Positions 1 to 7,917 of a stretch of 64,000 nt of DNA are shown here, one piece after another (within the stretch, counting starts at the first letter, position 1; every line of letters starts with the position of its first letter). The position numbers and the translations under genes were made by a program. The notes below the pieces were generated by a model, which saw only the letters and a list, made by a program, of their open reading frames with translations, was not told the origin of the DNA and ran no database searches. The DNA is from Bradyrhizobium lupini (lineage in GTDB: Bacteria > Pseudomonadota > Alphaproteobacteria > Rhizobiales > Xanthobacteraceae), in assembly GCF_040939785.1 (NCBI RefSeq), contig NZ_CP162553.1, forward strand, positions 4,340,001 to 4,404,000. Direction: 5' to 3'.

Positions 1-54
1 CGCGTTGCCGGCCGGTTTGATCAACGGCGACGATTTTCATTTCGGGGGCTTTCT

Positions 55-477
55 TTGGACAGATTCAACATTGGTGTTCATGTCGTTGCGCTGGCTGCGG
101 CCTTCGCACTCGCCGTTCCCATTGGCTGGGACCGCGAGAAGCGGGCGCGAAGCGCGGGCTTGCGCACCTTTCCACTGGTCGCAATGGCAAGCTGCGGCTT
201 CGTGCAGGCCAGCGAAAGCCTGCTCGTGCATTCGCCTGACGGAATGGCGAAGGTGATCGAGGGCCTCATCACCGGCATCGGCTTCATCGGCGGTGGCGCA
301 ATTCTCAAGCAGGGGAATTCGGTGCAGGGGACCGCGACGGCCGCGAGCCTCTGGGCGACCGGCGCCATCGGCGTCTCCGTCGGGCTCGGCGCTTTTGATG
401 TCGCGGTGACGGTCGCCGTATTCACGTTCCTGACGCTTCGCTTGTTGACGCTGGTCAAGGAAGAAGACGATCACTGA
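55..477 (+). CDS. MgtC/SapB family membrane protein
   Basis: A 140-residue hydrophobic protein with the MgtC signature: a charged WDREKRARSAGLRT segment near residues 25-38 after the first membrane helix, then three to four further helices and a Gly-rich TGIGFIGGGAIL stretch around residues 73-84. MgtC proteins are inner-membrane factors linked to growth at low Mg2+ and to modulation of F-type ATP synthase; the length fits the short MgtC/SapB form. The start is TTG, chosen because a GGGGG ribosome site lies about 6 bases upstream. The frame stays open to the window edge, but the upstream translation (Arg/Phe-rich) does not look like protein. Function beyond family level is inference. Confidence 0.85.
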   Translation: MDRFNIGVHVVALAAAFALAVPIGWDREKRARSAGLRTFPLVAMASCGFVQASESLLVHSPDGMAKVIEGLITGIGFIGGGAILKQGNSVQGTATAASLWATGAIGVSVGLGAFDVAVTVAVFTFLTLRLLTLVKEEDDH

Positions 478-612
478 TGCATGTGCGAGCGGCCTGCACC
501 CCGTTCACAACAACGTCATCGCGACCCGCTGCGTCCCCCGGCCCAACTGTGCGTCTGGCGCGTTTTCTTGTACACTCACTGAGCCTTTGGACGCTCGCCA
601 GGAGGAACCGAC

Positions 613-1116
613 ATGACCACGGTCGTACTCAATCGCCGGAGCCTCCTCGCCGCGGGCGGCTCGATCCTCGCAACCGGGCTCTTGGCGACCGGCGTCCCCG
701 GCCTGCTGTTGCCTGCACGCGCGGACGGCCTCGCACCGACCGAGACGATGTCTGGCGGGGCGAACAACTACCGCAAGGGCGCGGCGATCGTGGAGCGGAT
801 CGGAAAGGGTGGCTTCTGGATGAGCGGCACCGTGCGCCGCGCCGGCGACGGGACTCCCTTGGCCGGGCAGCGCATCCAGATCTGGGCGCACACGGTCGAA
901 GGCCAGGAGCACGAGCCGCAGAGTCATGGCGCCACGCTCACCGACAAGGACGGCAAGTTCCGGCTCGAAATGCCGCAGATCATTCCCATCTTCGGCCAGC
1001 CGCATGGCCACCTCGCCTATGACAGCGGTGAATTCAAAACCGTCTTCCTGCGGCCGATAATGCGGAGCGCAAAGGAAACCAGCCTCGAGGCGCACTTCGT
1101 CCTGCAGCCGGCCTGA
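613..1116 (+). CDS. Tat-exported intradiol dioxygenase-like protein
   Basis: This 167-residue protein begins with a twin-arginine signal (RRSLLAAGG at residues 8-16 followed by a hydrophobic stretch and an Ala-rich cleavage region near residue 38). The mature part, with GTVRRAGDGTPLAGQRIQIWAH and a GATLTDKDGKFR segment, resembles the beta-sandwich core of intradiol ring-cleavage dioxygenases. The full Tyr/His iron-ligand set of protocatechuate dioxygenase is not evident, and the protein is shorter than those enzymes, so activity is doubtful. An AGGAGG site precedes the ATG. The stop lies 11 bp before a ferric-reductase-like gene, suggesting a two-gene unit with a periplasmic redox role; that role is inference. 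Confidence 0.7.
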   Translation: MTTVVLNRRSLLAAGGSILATGLLATGVPGLLLPARADGLAPTETMSGGANNYRKGAAIVERIGKGGFWMSGTVRRAGDGTPLAGQRIQIWAHTVEGQEHEPQSHGATLTDKDGKFRLEMPQIIPIFGQPHGHLAYDSGEFKTVFLRPIMRSAKETSLEAHFVLQPA

Positions 1117-1127
1117 TCGCATTGGAG

Positions 1128-1757
1128 ATGAAGGGGCGGAGATCGGCCCGGGCGCCCCTGATCTGGATCGCCCTTGCCTTGGCCATCGGCGTGCCGATCG
1201 CGCTCGCTGCGGGAAGCGAACAGCTCACATGGCGCGGCCCGGTCTACATCCTCGCCGGCTTCGCTGGCATCATTGCGCTCGGTCTCGTGCTCGCTCAGCC
1301 CCTGCTGATCGGCGGATATCTGCCGGGACTGTCGGCCTATCGCGGCCGGCGCGCCCACCACTGGATCGGCGGCACGCTGGCTCTGGCGGTGGTGATCCAC
1401 GTCGCCGGCCTCTGGATCACCAGCCCGCCCGACATGATCGACGCCCTGACTTATACGTCACCGACACCGTTCTCCCCCTTCGGCGTGACCGCCATGTGGG
1501 CCATCTTCATTGTTGCGCTCCTGGCTCTGCTGCGCCGGCGGCTGGGATTGCGGTTGCGCACGTGGCGCATCGTCCATATTCCCCTCGCGATCGTCATCGT
1601 CGCAGGCAGCGTCGCCCATTGCCTGCTGATCGAGGGGACGATGGAGACGATCTCGAAGGCTGCGCTTTGCGCAGCTGTGCTGGCGGCGACCGTCAAGGTG
1701 ATGGTTGATCTCTGGAGAAGGCGGACGTTGCGCGATAGCAGCATTGCGCGGCCGTAA
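1128..1757 (+). CDS. Ferric reductase-like transmembrane protein
   Basis: A roughly 209-residue membrane protein with about six hydrophobic helices. Paired histidines occur in two helices: AHHWIGG and VIHVAG on one, IVHIPL and VAHCLL on another. This spacing is what b-type haem ligation in the ferric reductase/YedZ/Nox-like membrane domain requires. No FAD or NAD domain is attached, so this is a stand-alone haem-binding module that would need a redox partner. The ATG at 1128 was chosen; a TTG at 1122 is in frame and possible. It directly follows the Tat-exported dioxygenase-like gene and probably shares its transcript. Confidence 0.75.
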   Translation: MKGRRSARAPLIWIALALAIGVPIALAAGSEQLTWRGPVYILAGFAGIIALGLVLAQPLLIGGYLPGLSAYRGRRAHHWIGGTLALAVVIHVAGLWITSPPDMIDALTYTSPTPFSPFGVTAMWAIFIVALLALLRRRLGLRLRTWRIVHIPLAIVIVAGSVAHCLLIEGTMETISKAALCAAVLAATVKVMVDLWRRRTLRDSSIARP

Positions 1758-1758
1758 G

Positions 1759-1847
1759 CGTAGGGTGGGCAAAGGCGCGTAGCGCCGTGCCCACCATCTA
1801 TCTATCAATGGTGGTTGGTGGGCACGCTTCGCTTCGCCCAGCCTACG
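1759..1847. repeat. Palindromic intergenic repeat (GTAGGGTGGGC type)
   Basis: The interval starts with CGTAGGGTGGGCAAAGG and ends with its imperfect reverse complement (GCTTCGCCCAGCCTACG), and contains GTGCCCACCA near the centre together with the complementary TGGTGGGCAC. It fills most of the gap between two genes. Elements of this form are, as I remember, dispersed through Bradyrhizobium genomes. Confidence 0.7.
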
Positions 1848-1952
1848 AGCTCCGAAACTTTCGCTGACCCCCTTGTTCCAACACGTTCGGCGTCGTTACC
1901 GCTGGTATCGGCTCCGCTTGCCCGGGAAGGCGGTCAAGATTATCCTCGCGCG

Positions 1953-2429
1953 ATGGCCGTCAGTGTCCCCGACCTGAGAGCATTCCTGCTCGCCACACCG
2001 TTCTTCGGCGGTATCCCGGATCAAAGTCTCGACCTCCTGATGTCGATGCTGGTTGAGTGCCGATTTGATACCGGAGCAACCGTCGTGACGGAGGGCGAGC
2101 CCGGACGCTCGCTGTTCATCGTCAAATCCGGCCGGCTGGCGGTGAGCAAGCGGGCGAATGCGGGCAACGTCATCCCGATTTCCGTTCTGGAGCCCGGCGA
2201 TTTCTTCGGTGAGATGACGCTGATTGAAATGCAAAATCGATCCGCCACGGTGGTCGCGGAGAGTCCGACCGTGCTTTACGAGCTGACCGCCCAGAAGCTC
2301 TACGCTTGCTACAAGGCCGATATCCACACCTATGTGATCGTCCTGCAAAACATCAATCGCGAGCTATGCCGACGGCTGCGCCGTTCAGACGATCGGTTAG
2401 CGGGGCATCAGGTGGGTGACGAGAGTTGA
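1953..2429 (+). CDS. Cyclic nucleotide-binding domain protein
   Basis: A 158-residue protein made almost entirely of a cNMP-binding/Crp-like beta-roll: GIPDQSLDLL at the start, EGEPGRSLFIVKSGRLAV around residues 48-65, and the phosphate-binding-cassette-like PGDFFGEMTL around residues 82-91. The C-terminal part is a helix ending in Arg-rich residues, and there is no recognisable helix-turn-helix, so it is probably not a DNA-binding Crp/Fnr protein but a single-domain sensor. The frame is open further upstream (to 1815) but that part overlaps the palindromic repeat, so the ATG at 1953 is preferred. No partner gene is adjacent. Ligand unknown. Confidence 0.75.
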   Translation: MAVSVPDLRAFLLATPFFGGIPDQSLDLLMSMLVECRFDTGATVVTEGEPGRSLFIVKSGRLAVSKRANAGNVIPISVLEPGDFFGEMTLIEMQNRSATVVAESPTVLYELTAQKLYACYKADIHTYVIVLQNINRELCRRLRRSDDRLAGHQVGDES

Positions 2430-2432
2430 CAT

Positions 2433-2523
2433 GCGTAGCATGGGTAGAGCGAAGCGAAACCCATCATGTCTCGTCACCGCGCAAATCTTCCATGGATTTT
2501 CGTTTCGCTGTACCCATCCTACG
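2433..2523. repeat. Palindromic repeat (GGGTAGAGCGAAGCGAAACCC type)
   Basis: The left arm contains GCATGGGTAGAGCGAAGCGAAA and the right arm TTTCGTTTCGCTGTACCCATCC, which are imperfect reverse complements. A half copy with the same GTAGGATGGGTAGAGC core occurs at about 2906-2960, so the small gene between is flanked by two members of one family. Confidence 0.65.
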
Positions 2524-2561
2524 AACTCCCCGGCACCGTAGGCTTCGAATAGGAAACTAAC

Positions 2562-2891
2562 ATGGCTCAAGCCGGAGATAATGGACGGTTCGCGGCGTTC
2601 AAGCACCACGCCAAGGTGCACTCCTTCAGAGTCAGCACTGCTTTTCTGACTTGGATTCTGCTCGGCGCGACGCTCTTTTACAAGCCTGAGTGGGTCCGAT
2701 GGGCCCTGCGAACAGGCACGCACGCTATTGAAGCTGTCGGCGATGCGCTTCCTGGTTATTGGGGCGCTCAGGCCGAAATTGTCTTGCGCGAACTCGGTGG
2801 TTTCCTTTGGATCCAGATCACGGCCGCGATCCTGTTTGTCCGGTTCGTGTTCTGGCTGATCGGGGCCTCGTGGCGCCGTGGTCGGCGGTAG
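2562..2891 (+). CDS. Small hypothetical membrane protein
   Basis: A 109-residue protein I do not recognise. It has a polar, His-containing N-terminus (residues 1-24), a hydrophobic segment around FLTWILLGATLFY (residues 28-40), and a second hydrophobic stretch near the C-terminus (WIQITAAILFVRFVFWLIGA, about residues 83-102) ending in a basic tail, so it probably has two membrane helices with a short soluble loop. The start ATG follows a weak GGAAACTAAC site. It stands alone between two copies of the same palindromic repeat. No function can be assigned. Confidence 0.55.
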   Translation: MAQAGDNGRFAAFKHHAKVHSFRVSTAFLTWILLGATLFYKPEWVRWALRTGTHAIEAVGDALPGYWGAQAEIVLRELGGFLWIQITAAILFVRFVFWLIGASWRRGRR

Positions 2892-2905
2892 ATCCAGTCA
2901 GCTCG

Positions 2906-2960
2906 CGTAGGATGGGTAGAGCACTTGCGAAACCCATCATGCTTCGTCACCGAGCAATGC
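2906..2960. repeat. Half copy of GGGTAGAGC repeat
   Basis: GCGTAGGATGGGTAGAGC followed by CGAAACCCATCATG and CGTCACCG repeats most of the sequence at 2433-2490, including the CGTCACCGnGCAA part, but lacks the right arm. It is probably a truncated member of the same dispersed family. Confidence 0.55.
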
Positions 2961-3103
2961 TATGCAATTCCTGGCCAAAACTGACTGGAGCTCTCGCTCG
3001 GGCGATGCCCGCAAGTGACCCCGAAGCGGCGGTCGCGGGGAAGTTGAGGTTCGCTAAGGCCCCATAGGCCTAAAATGTGCTTTAAGGAATATAAGAGACA
3101 TCC

Positions 3104-4054
3104 TCAGCTGAGGGAGCCAACCTCAGCGGCGATTTCTTCCGTCAACCACGCAATGCCCGCATCCATCATTGCTGCCTTGGTCGTAATGGCCATGATTGCA
3201 TCGGACTTCCGCTTCAAAGGAAGCTCAACCAATTGCAGCGCGAAACGAGCCGCGTATCTCTCGACGAGACGGCGCGGCAATGTTGCTATCAAGTCCGAGT
3301 TTGAAATTTGCGTGAGTGCCATCATAAAGGTGGGCACGGTCAGGACAATGCGGCGCTGGAGGCCGCGCTTCTCCAGGAGTTGGTCGACAAAACCTCGCGG
3401 ATCGCCGTCGAGCGACACAAGAAGATGCTGTGCTCTGCAGAATGCAGCAATCGTTGGTGCGCGGGCGAATCCGTTTCCCTTGCGCATCGCGACCACGAAA
3501 CACTCATCGTAAAGCTTTCTTGCCTGGAAGCGGGTTGGCACTGTGCCCAGGGGCAGGATGGCCAAGTCGATTTCGCGCTTCTCCAGCTTCTCCAGGCTTG
3601 ACCGCCAAGGGTGCTCCACAGCGCTTGCATGCCGCCCTGGCATCAGATGGATCAAGCTCAGGTCGGCACGGGGTGCCTTTCTCCTGAGCCGCCCCGCAAA
3701 TGGTCCCATCACCGTGTCCATGATCGCATCAGGAGCGCCAATGGAAAAACGGCGGCTACTTGTAGTCGCGTCGAAGGGCGTAGCTGAAGCAAATACGCGC
3801 CCTACGCGAGAAAGGATATCTCCTACTGGCTCGCCGAGTTCCAGCGCACGCTCCGTCGGCACAACACCCTTCGGCGTCCGTAAGAACAGGGGGTCATTAA
3901 ATAGATGCCGTAGCCGCCCAAGTGAATGACTTACGGCAGAAGGGGTGATGTTCAAGCGGCTAGCCGCTCGCGCCACGTGGCTCTCCTCCAGCACAGTGTG
4001 GAAGACCAGCAGCAAGTTAAGATCGACTTTTGACAAGGAAATGTGGTTCAGCAT
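3104..4054 (-). CDS. LysR family transcriptional regulator
   Basis: A 316-residue protein with an N-terminal winged helix-turn-helix (VDLNLLLVFHTVLEES, then AASRLNITPSAVSHSLGRLR, residues about 10-50) followed by a type-2 periplasmic-binding-like effector domain. The LNLL start and DPLFLRTPKGVVPTERA segment place it in the NodD/PA0477-like branch of LysR regulators. It is divergent from an NTF2-like gene 76 bp away, the usual geometry for a LysR protein controlling its neighbour and itself; the target is inference. Base composition here is visibly less GC-rich than the flanks, hinting at later acquisition. Effector unknown. Confidence 0.9.
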   Translation of the reverse strand: MLNHISLSKVDLNLLLVFHTVLEESHVARAASRLNITPSAVSHSLGRLRHLFNDPLFLRTPKGVVPTERALELGEPVGDILSRVGRVFASATPFDATTSSRRFSIGAPDAIMDTVMGPFAGRLRRKAPRADLSLIHLMPGRHASAVEHPWRSSLEKLEKREIDLAILPLGTVPTRFQARKLYDECFVVAMRKGNGFARAPTIAAFCRAQHLLVSLDGDPRGFVDQLLEKRGLQRRIVLTVPTFMMALTQISNSDLIATLPRRLVERYAARFALQLVELPLKRKSDAIMAITTKAAMMDAGIAWLTEEIAAEVGSLS

Positions 4055-4130
4055 ATTGCTGAGGTTATATCACTGGATTCATGTCTCTGAAAGCTCCATG
4101 GATTGCGCAACGTTAGCCACAGGAGCTGAA

Positions 4131-4685
4131 ATGACCAAACACCATGCAAACTGGCCAGGAACGCTGTCACGGCGGTCCGCGATCACGACAGTCGCTGCGG
4201 CATCGTTGACCCCTCGATTTTGCGCTAGTGTGGCTGCCAGTGACGACGTCGCTCACCTTATCGAGCGCGCCGCTGCGAAAAACGCGGCCTTCATGCGCGG
4301 GGACATGGATCGTTGGCTGGCCCTTGTTCGCATCGCCAGTGACTTCACGTTAATGCAACCATTCGGCGGCCCAACTAGCCACGGGTTCGACGCAAGTCCT
4401 GAACGTTTGGCGAAGCTATCTCAGTTTTTCAAGAACGGTGAGACGACCTTGGAGGTCGTGCAAACCTATGCATCGGACAAGCTGGTCGTTCTCGTCATGG
4501 TCGAGCGGCAATATGCCGAAGTCGGGAGCTTACCAAAACAAGACTGGTCGCTCCGAGTTACGGAAATCTATCGCAAGGACGGTTCTGAATGGCAGTTAGT
4601 CCATCGCCACGCAGACCCGCTGGTTCATGGCGTTACGTTGCAGGAGGCGGCGACGATTGCTCGCGGCGGACGTAAGGATGAATGA
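4131..4685 (+). CDS. NTF2/SnoaL-like protein with export signal
   Basis: A 184-residue protein. The N-terminus carries SRRSAITTVAAASLTPRFCASVAAS (split here by its Arg pair and hydrophobic core), a Tat-like signal peptide. The rest has the cone-shaped NTF2-like pattern: a helix with AAAKNAAFMRGDMDRWLALV, a central DFTLMQPFGG strand, and a C-terminal WSLRVTEIYRKDGSEWQLVHRHADP hallmark of DUF4440/SnoaL-like folds. An AGGAGCTGAA ribosome site decides the ATG at 4131 even though the frame is open further upstream. It is divergently paired with the LysR gene and may be its target. Substrate, if any, is unknown. Confidence 0.75.
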   Translation: MTKHHANWPGTLSRRSAITTVAAASLTPRFCASVAASDDVAHLIERAAAKNAAFMRGDMDRWLALVRIASDFTLMQPFGGPTSHGFDASPERLAKLSQFFKNGETTLEVVQTYASDKLVVLVMVERQYAEVGSLPKQDWSLRVTEIYRKDGSEWQLVHRHADPLVHGVTLQEAATIARGGRKDE

Positions 4686-4959
4686 CCGCGGCAACTGGCG
4701 TCTTATCAGAAGAAGGATCGATTGCGCCGAAGACTGCATTACATGCAGGTCCACTTCCCCTTTTGGCCCCATAGCGGAAGTCTGCTCGACGTCGGCTTGT
4801 ATCCCCTTCCATAGGTGGGGCGATATACGTGCTTAGGCGCGCGCTAGGCAGGCAAATCTGACCCGTCGGGCAAAACACCTCTCTCCTGCAAAATCTCGTC
4901 AACCCTCCTCCACAAAAATATTCCACTTTACCGAAATTCGGAATCGCAGTATCAATCCG
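4686..4959. other. Noncoding stretch, no recognised feature
   Basis: Between the NTF2-like gene and the repeat-like element at 4960 I see no convincing gene, RNA or repeat. Base composition is mixed, and part of it (4870-4935) is relatively AT-rich. Confidence 0.5.
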
Positions 4960-5450
4960 CCATCCCGGTCCAGGGAGAGGGGCGATCGTCCGTCGTAACG
5001 TACGTGGATCGGGGGGCGGTGGACGCGGCAGTGTCGGGCACGCGAAGGCGGAACCAGGGCGAGATGAACCTCGTGAGGTCCTGTTGCGTGCGGACGAACG
5101 GCGCCTGTGTCCGGCGAAGCCTCTTGGCGAAGCCGGATCGCTGCGTACGGCAAAATCGTGTGGTCCTGGCCGTCGTTGCTACGGTCAAGCCTTGCGGAGA
5201 TGGATCGAGGCTCAACCGGGTCTCAATGCATCGTCAATTCGCAAGGCGACGGTGACAAAAAGGAACTCGTCGCCGGGGAGAGCGCGGCATAAGCCGTCAA
5301 CCCACTGCGCAGGGAAGGCCGAGTGTTCGGCGTCACCTGTATGCTGCTGTGCGGTCTTTTTGCGCTACATTTTCGCGCAGCGGACCGCGGGTGCCAGCCG
5401 GCACCCGGTCTTCCCTGCGCCCTCTTCACAGAGGAGGGTCAAGGTAGAAG
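4960..5450. repeat. Long noncoding element upstream of tRNA-Thr
   Basis: About 490 bp with no plausible coding frame. It contains GGATGAACCTCGTGAGG-like sequence near 5060, a GTTGCGTGCGGACGAACGG block near 5084, CGCCGGGGAGAGCGCGGC near 5270, and long-range pairing of GCGCAGGGAAGGCCG (about 5309-5323) with CGGTCTTCCCTGCGC (about 5406-5420). I remember closely similar sequence recurring in Bradyrhizobium and Rhodopseudomonas genomes, so I regard it as a dispersed element or structured RNA, but this was not checked. Short open frames inside it are probably spurious. Confidence 0.5.
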
Positions 5451-5510
5451 CAAAACTCGGGCATCTCATGCCGCGAGAAGGCTGTTTCATGTGTGATTTG
5501 AGCGAGGGAA

Positions 5511-5585
5511 TGGTGCTGCCAGACAGGATTGAACTGTCGACCTCTCCATTACCAATGGAGTGCTCTACCACTGAGCTACGGCAGC
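5511..5585 (-). tRNA. tRNA-Thr (GGT anticodon)
   Basis: On the minus strand the acceptor stem GCTGCCG pairs with the 3' end, the D arm is GCTCAGTGGTAGAGC, the anticodon stem CTCCA/TGGAG encloses the loop TTGGTAA with anticodon GGT, and the T arm contains GTTCAATCC. The 3' CCA is encoded. Length with CCA is 75 nt. Confidence 0.95.
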
Positions 5586-5900
5586 ATGTGCTGGGATAAG
5601 AATCGGCCGCCACGAGGGCCTACCAAGCGGGCCGATATCTGCCACAAGGCCCCCTCCTGTGCAAGCTTGCTAGCTCTGCCAAAGCGATAAAATCGGGTCG
5701 ATATCGGGGCCAAAATGCCTGTTCTGGCGCGAAACGGCCGACTTTCCGCGGAATAGGTTCCGATATCCCCACCCAACTGGCCAGTTGCCCGATACGCCGG
5801 ATTCGATCCATTTCGATTTTCGCACGATCGGATCGCGCAGGCCTCTTGAGCCGCCTTATTCCTCGGGCATGTTATCGCCGATCGCTGTAATGGACCGGTG
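5586..5900. other. Intergenic region, no recognised feature
   Basis: 315 bp between tRNA-Thr and the small plus-strand gene. It contains several GATATC/CGATATCGG motifs (near 5630, 5700 and 5760) but no gene, repeat arm or terminator I can support. A promoter for the downstream gene presumably lies here. Confidence 0.4.
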
Positions 5901-6113
5901 ATGGCAGACGAGAACGACAAGAGCACGAAGCAGGACGCCAGACAGGCGAGGGCGTCCCGCGACGACCGGCTCAAATCGGCGCTGCGCGAAAACCTGAAGC
6001 GGCGGAAGATGCAGGCGCGCGAACGCGCCGCAAGCACCGACCCCTCGCAGAATGAAGATGGTTCCCTAGATGAGGGGGCCGCCGGCGAGATAGCCGGCAA
6101 GACCGGCGACTAG
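5901..6113 (+). CDS. Small charged hypothetical protein
   Basis: A 70-residue, strongly hydrophilic protein: Lys/Arg-rich in the first half (KQDARQARASRDDRLKSALR, residues about 10-29, then RENLKRRKMQAR) and acidic and Gly-rich at the C-terminus. A GTG directly precedes the chosen ATG. I remember small proteins like this encoded just upstream of murA in Bradyrhizobium and relatives, but murA is not next here. It is probably cytosolic and partly helical. Function unknown. Confidence 0.65.
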   Translation: MADENDKSTKQDARQARASRDDRLKSALRENLKRRKMQARERAASTDPSQNEDGSLDEGAAGEIAGKTGD

Positions 6114-6127
6114 AATTTTTGGAGTGC

Positions 6128-7846
6128 ATGGACGTGGCAATGGGGCAGGACGAATCGCAACGACCCGAGAGTGACGCGCAGATGTCGCGGTTCACCCGCC
6201 CTGAACAGACCTTTCCGGCGCTGACACCAGCCGAGATCGAGCGTGTCAGGCATTTCGGCGAGGTCCGCAACTATGCCGATGGGGAATTCCTGTTCGAGAC
6301 CGGTAAGCCGGGACCCGGCATGTTCGTCGTGCTCAAGGGCCACGTCGCCATCACCCAGCGCGACGGCCTCGGCCATGTCACGCCGTTGATCGATCAGGGG
6401 CCGGGGCAATTTTTGGCCGAGCTGAGCCAGCTCTCCGGACGGCCGGCGCTGGTCGACGGCCGCGCCGAAGGCGATGTCGAGACGCTGCTGTTGCCGCCGG
6501 AGCGGCTGCGCGCGCTGCTGGTCGCCGAGGCCGAACTCGGCGAGCGCATCATGCGCGCGCTGATCCTGCGCCGGGTCAATCTGCTCCAGGGCGGCGTCGG
6601 CGGCGTGGTGCTGATCGGTCCGTCGCATTCGGCAGGCGTGGTGCGGTTGCAGGGCTTCCTCACCCGCAACGGCCAGCCGCATCATCTGCTCGATCCCGCG
6701 CGCGATCGCGACGCCGCCGACGTCATCGCGCGTTATTCGCCCAAGCCGGACGACTGGCCGCTGGTCGTCACACCCGATGGTGCGGTGCTGCGCAATCCCG
6801 GCGAAACCGAGCTTGCGCGCGCGATCGGCATGATCGGCGGTCCGCGCAACGACCGTATCTACGACGTCGCGATCGTCGGCTCGGGGCCAGCCGGGCTCGC
6901 CACGGCCGTGTATGCCGCGTCCGAAGGCCTCTCCGTCGCCGTGCTCGACACCCGCGCCTTCGGCGGCCAGGCCGGCGCCAGCGCGCGCATCGAAAACTAT
7001 CTGGGCTTTCCGACCGGCATTTCCGGCCAGGCCCTGACCGCGCGCGCCTTCAACCAGGCACAAAAGTTCGGCGCGGAAATCATGATCCCGGTGACGGTGA
7101 AGTCGCTCGACTGCACGCGCAAGGACGGCGCGTTCTCGGTGGCGCTTGACGGCTGCGATCCCCTGCATTCGCGCGCGGTGGTGGTCGCAAGCGGCGCACG
7201 CTATCGCCGGCCCGAGATCGAGAACCTCGACAAGTTCGAAGGCCGTGGCGTCTGGTATTGGGCCTCGCCGGTCGAGGCGAAGCTCTGCGCCGGCGAGGAA
7301 GTGGCGCTGGTCGGCGCCGGAAACTCGGCGGGGCAGGCCGCTGTGTTCCTGTCGGGGCACGCCAAAAAAGTGCTGATGATCATCCGCGGCGGCGGTCTCG
7401 GCGCCAGCATGTCGCGCTATCTCATCGAGCGCATCGAAGCCACGCCGAACATCGAACTGATGTTCAACACCGAGATCACGGCGCTCGAAGGCGACGAGGC
7501 CTCGCTGCTGCGGCGCATCCGCTGGAAGAGCCGGCTCTCGGCCGACGAGGATTTCGCCGACATCCGCAATCTCTTCCTGTTCGTCGGCGCCGATCCCGCC
7601 ACCAACTGGCTCGACGGCTGCGGCATCACGCTCGATCGCGGCGGCTTCGTCGTCACAGGCGCGCAGTCCGAGCAGAACCAGGGCCGGCTGGTCGCGCCGC
7701 TGGAGACGTCGGTGCCCGGCGTGTACGCCGTCGGCGACGTCCGCTCCGGCTCGGTCAAGCGCGTCGGCGGCGCCATCGGCGAAGGCGCCCAGGTCGTGGC
7801 CTCCCTGCACGGCTTCCTCGGCGACGCCGCAAAACCGGCGCTTTAG
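6128..7846 (+). CDS. cNMP-domain / thioredoxin reductase-like flavoprotein
   Basis: A 572-residue fusion. Residues about 30-150 form a cyclic-nucleotide-binding beta-roll (FGEVRNYADGEFLFETGKPG). The C-terminal half is a two-dinucleotide flavoprotein with FAD motif VGSGPAGLATA (about 250-260), a GGQAGASARIENYLGFP segment, NADPH motif VGAGNSAGQAA (about 395-405) and the terminal YAVGDVRSGSVKRV FAD contact. The redox CxxC of thioredoxin reductase is absent: WASPVEAKLC stands where it would be. The enzyme therefore probably transfers NAD(P)H electrons to another acceptor, gated by the sensor domain; this is inference. ATG 6128 follows GGAG; TTG 6119 and ATG 6140 are alternatives. It follows the small charged gene by 14 bp. 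Confidence 0.85.
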   Translation: MDVAMGQDESQRPESDAQMSRFTRPEQTFPALTPAEIERVRHFGEVRNYADGEFLFETGKPGPGMFVVLKGHVAITQRDGLGHVTPLIDQGPGQFLAELSQLSGRPALVDGRAEGDVETLLLPPERLRALLVAEAELGERIMRALILRRVNLLQGGVGGVVLIGPSHSAGVVRLQGFLTRNGQPHHLLDPARDRDAADVIARYSPKPDDWPLVVTPDGAVLRNPGETELARAIGMIGGPRNDRIYDVAIVGSGPAGLATAVYAASEGLSVAVLDTRAFGGQAGASARIENYLGFPTGISGQALTARAFNQAQKFGAEIMIPVTVKSLDCTRKDGAFSVALDGCDPLHSRAVVVASGARYRRPEIENLDKFEGRGVWYWASPVEAKLCAGEEVALVGAGNSAGQAAVFLSGHAKKVLMIIRGGGLGASMSRYLIERIEATPNIELMFNTEITALEGDEASLLRRIRWKSRLSADEDFADIRNLFLFVGADPATNWLDGCGITLDRGGFVVTGAQSEQNQGRLVAPLETSVPGVYAVGDVRSGSVKRVGGAIGEGAQVVASLHGFLGDAAKPAL

Positions 7847-7917
7847 TCAAGGACAAGGCAAGTAAATGGCAAGTCGAATGAGGCTTGCCATCTTGCGGTG
7901 TGATGCGTGACTATCTC

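Noticed and set aside
477..1022. 181-codon frame before and across the Tat-exported protein gene
   Set aside because: Arg/Pro-rich shadow; the Tat signal and ribosome site support the gene at 613.
5084..5599. 171-codon open frame through the long element and tRNA-Thr
   Set aside because: It runs through a tRNA gene on the opposite strand and has no protein-like composition.
6110..7810. 566-codon open frame antisense to the cNMP/reductase gene
   Set aside because: It is the complement-frame shadow of a GC-rich gene: Arg/His/Asp/Ala-rich with no fold-like pattern, while the plus strand has clear FAD and NADPH motifs.
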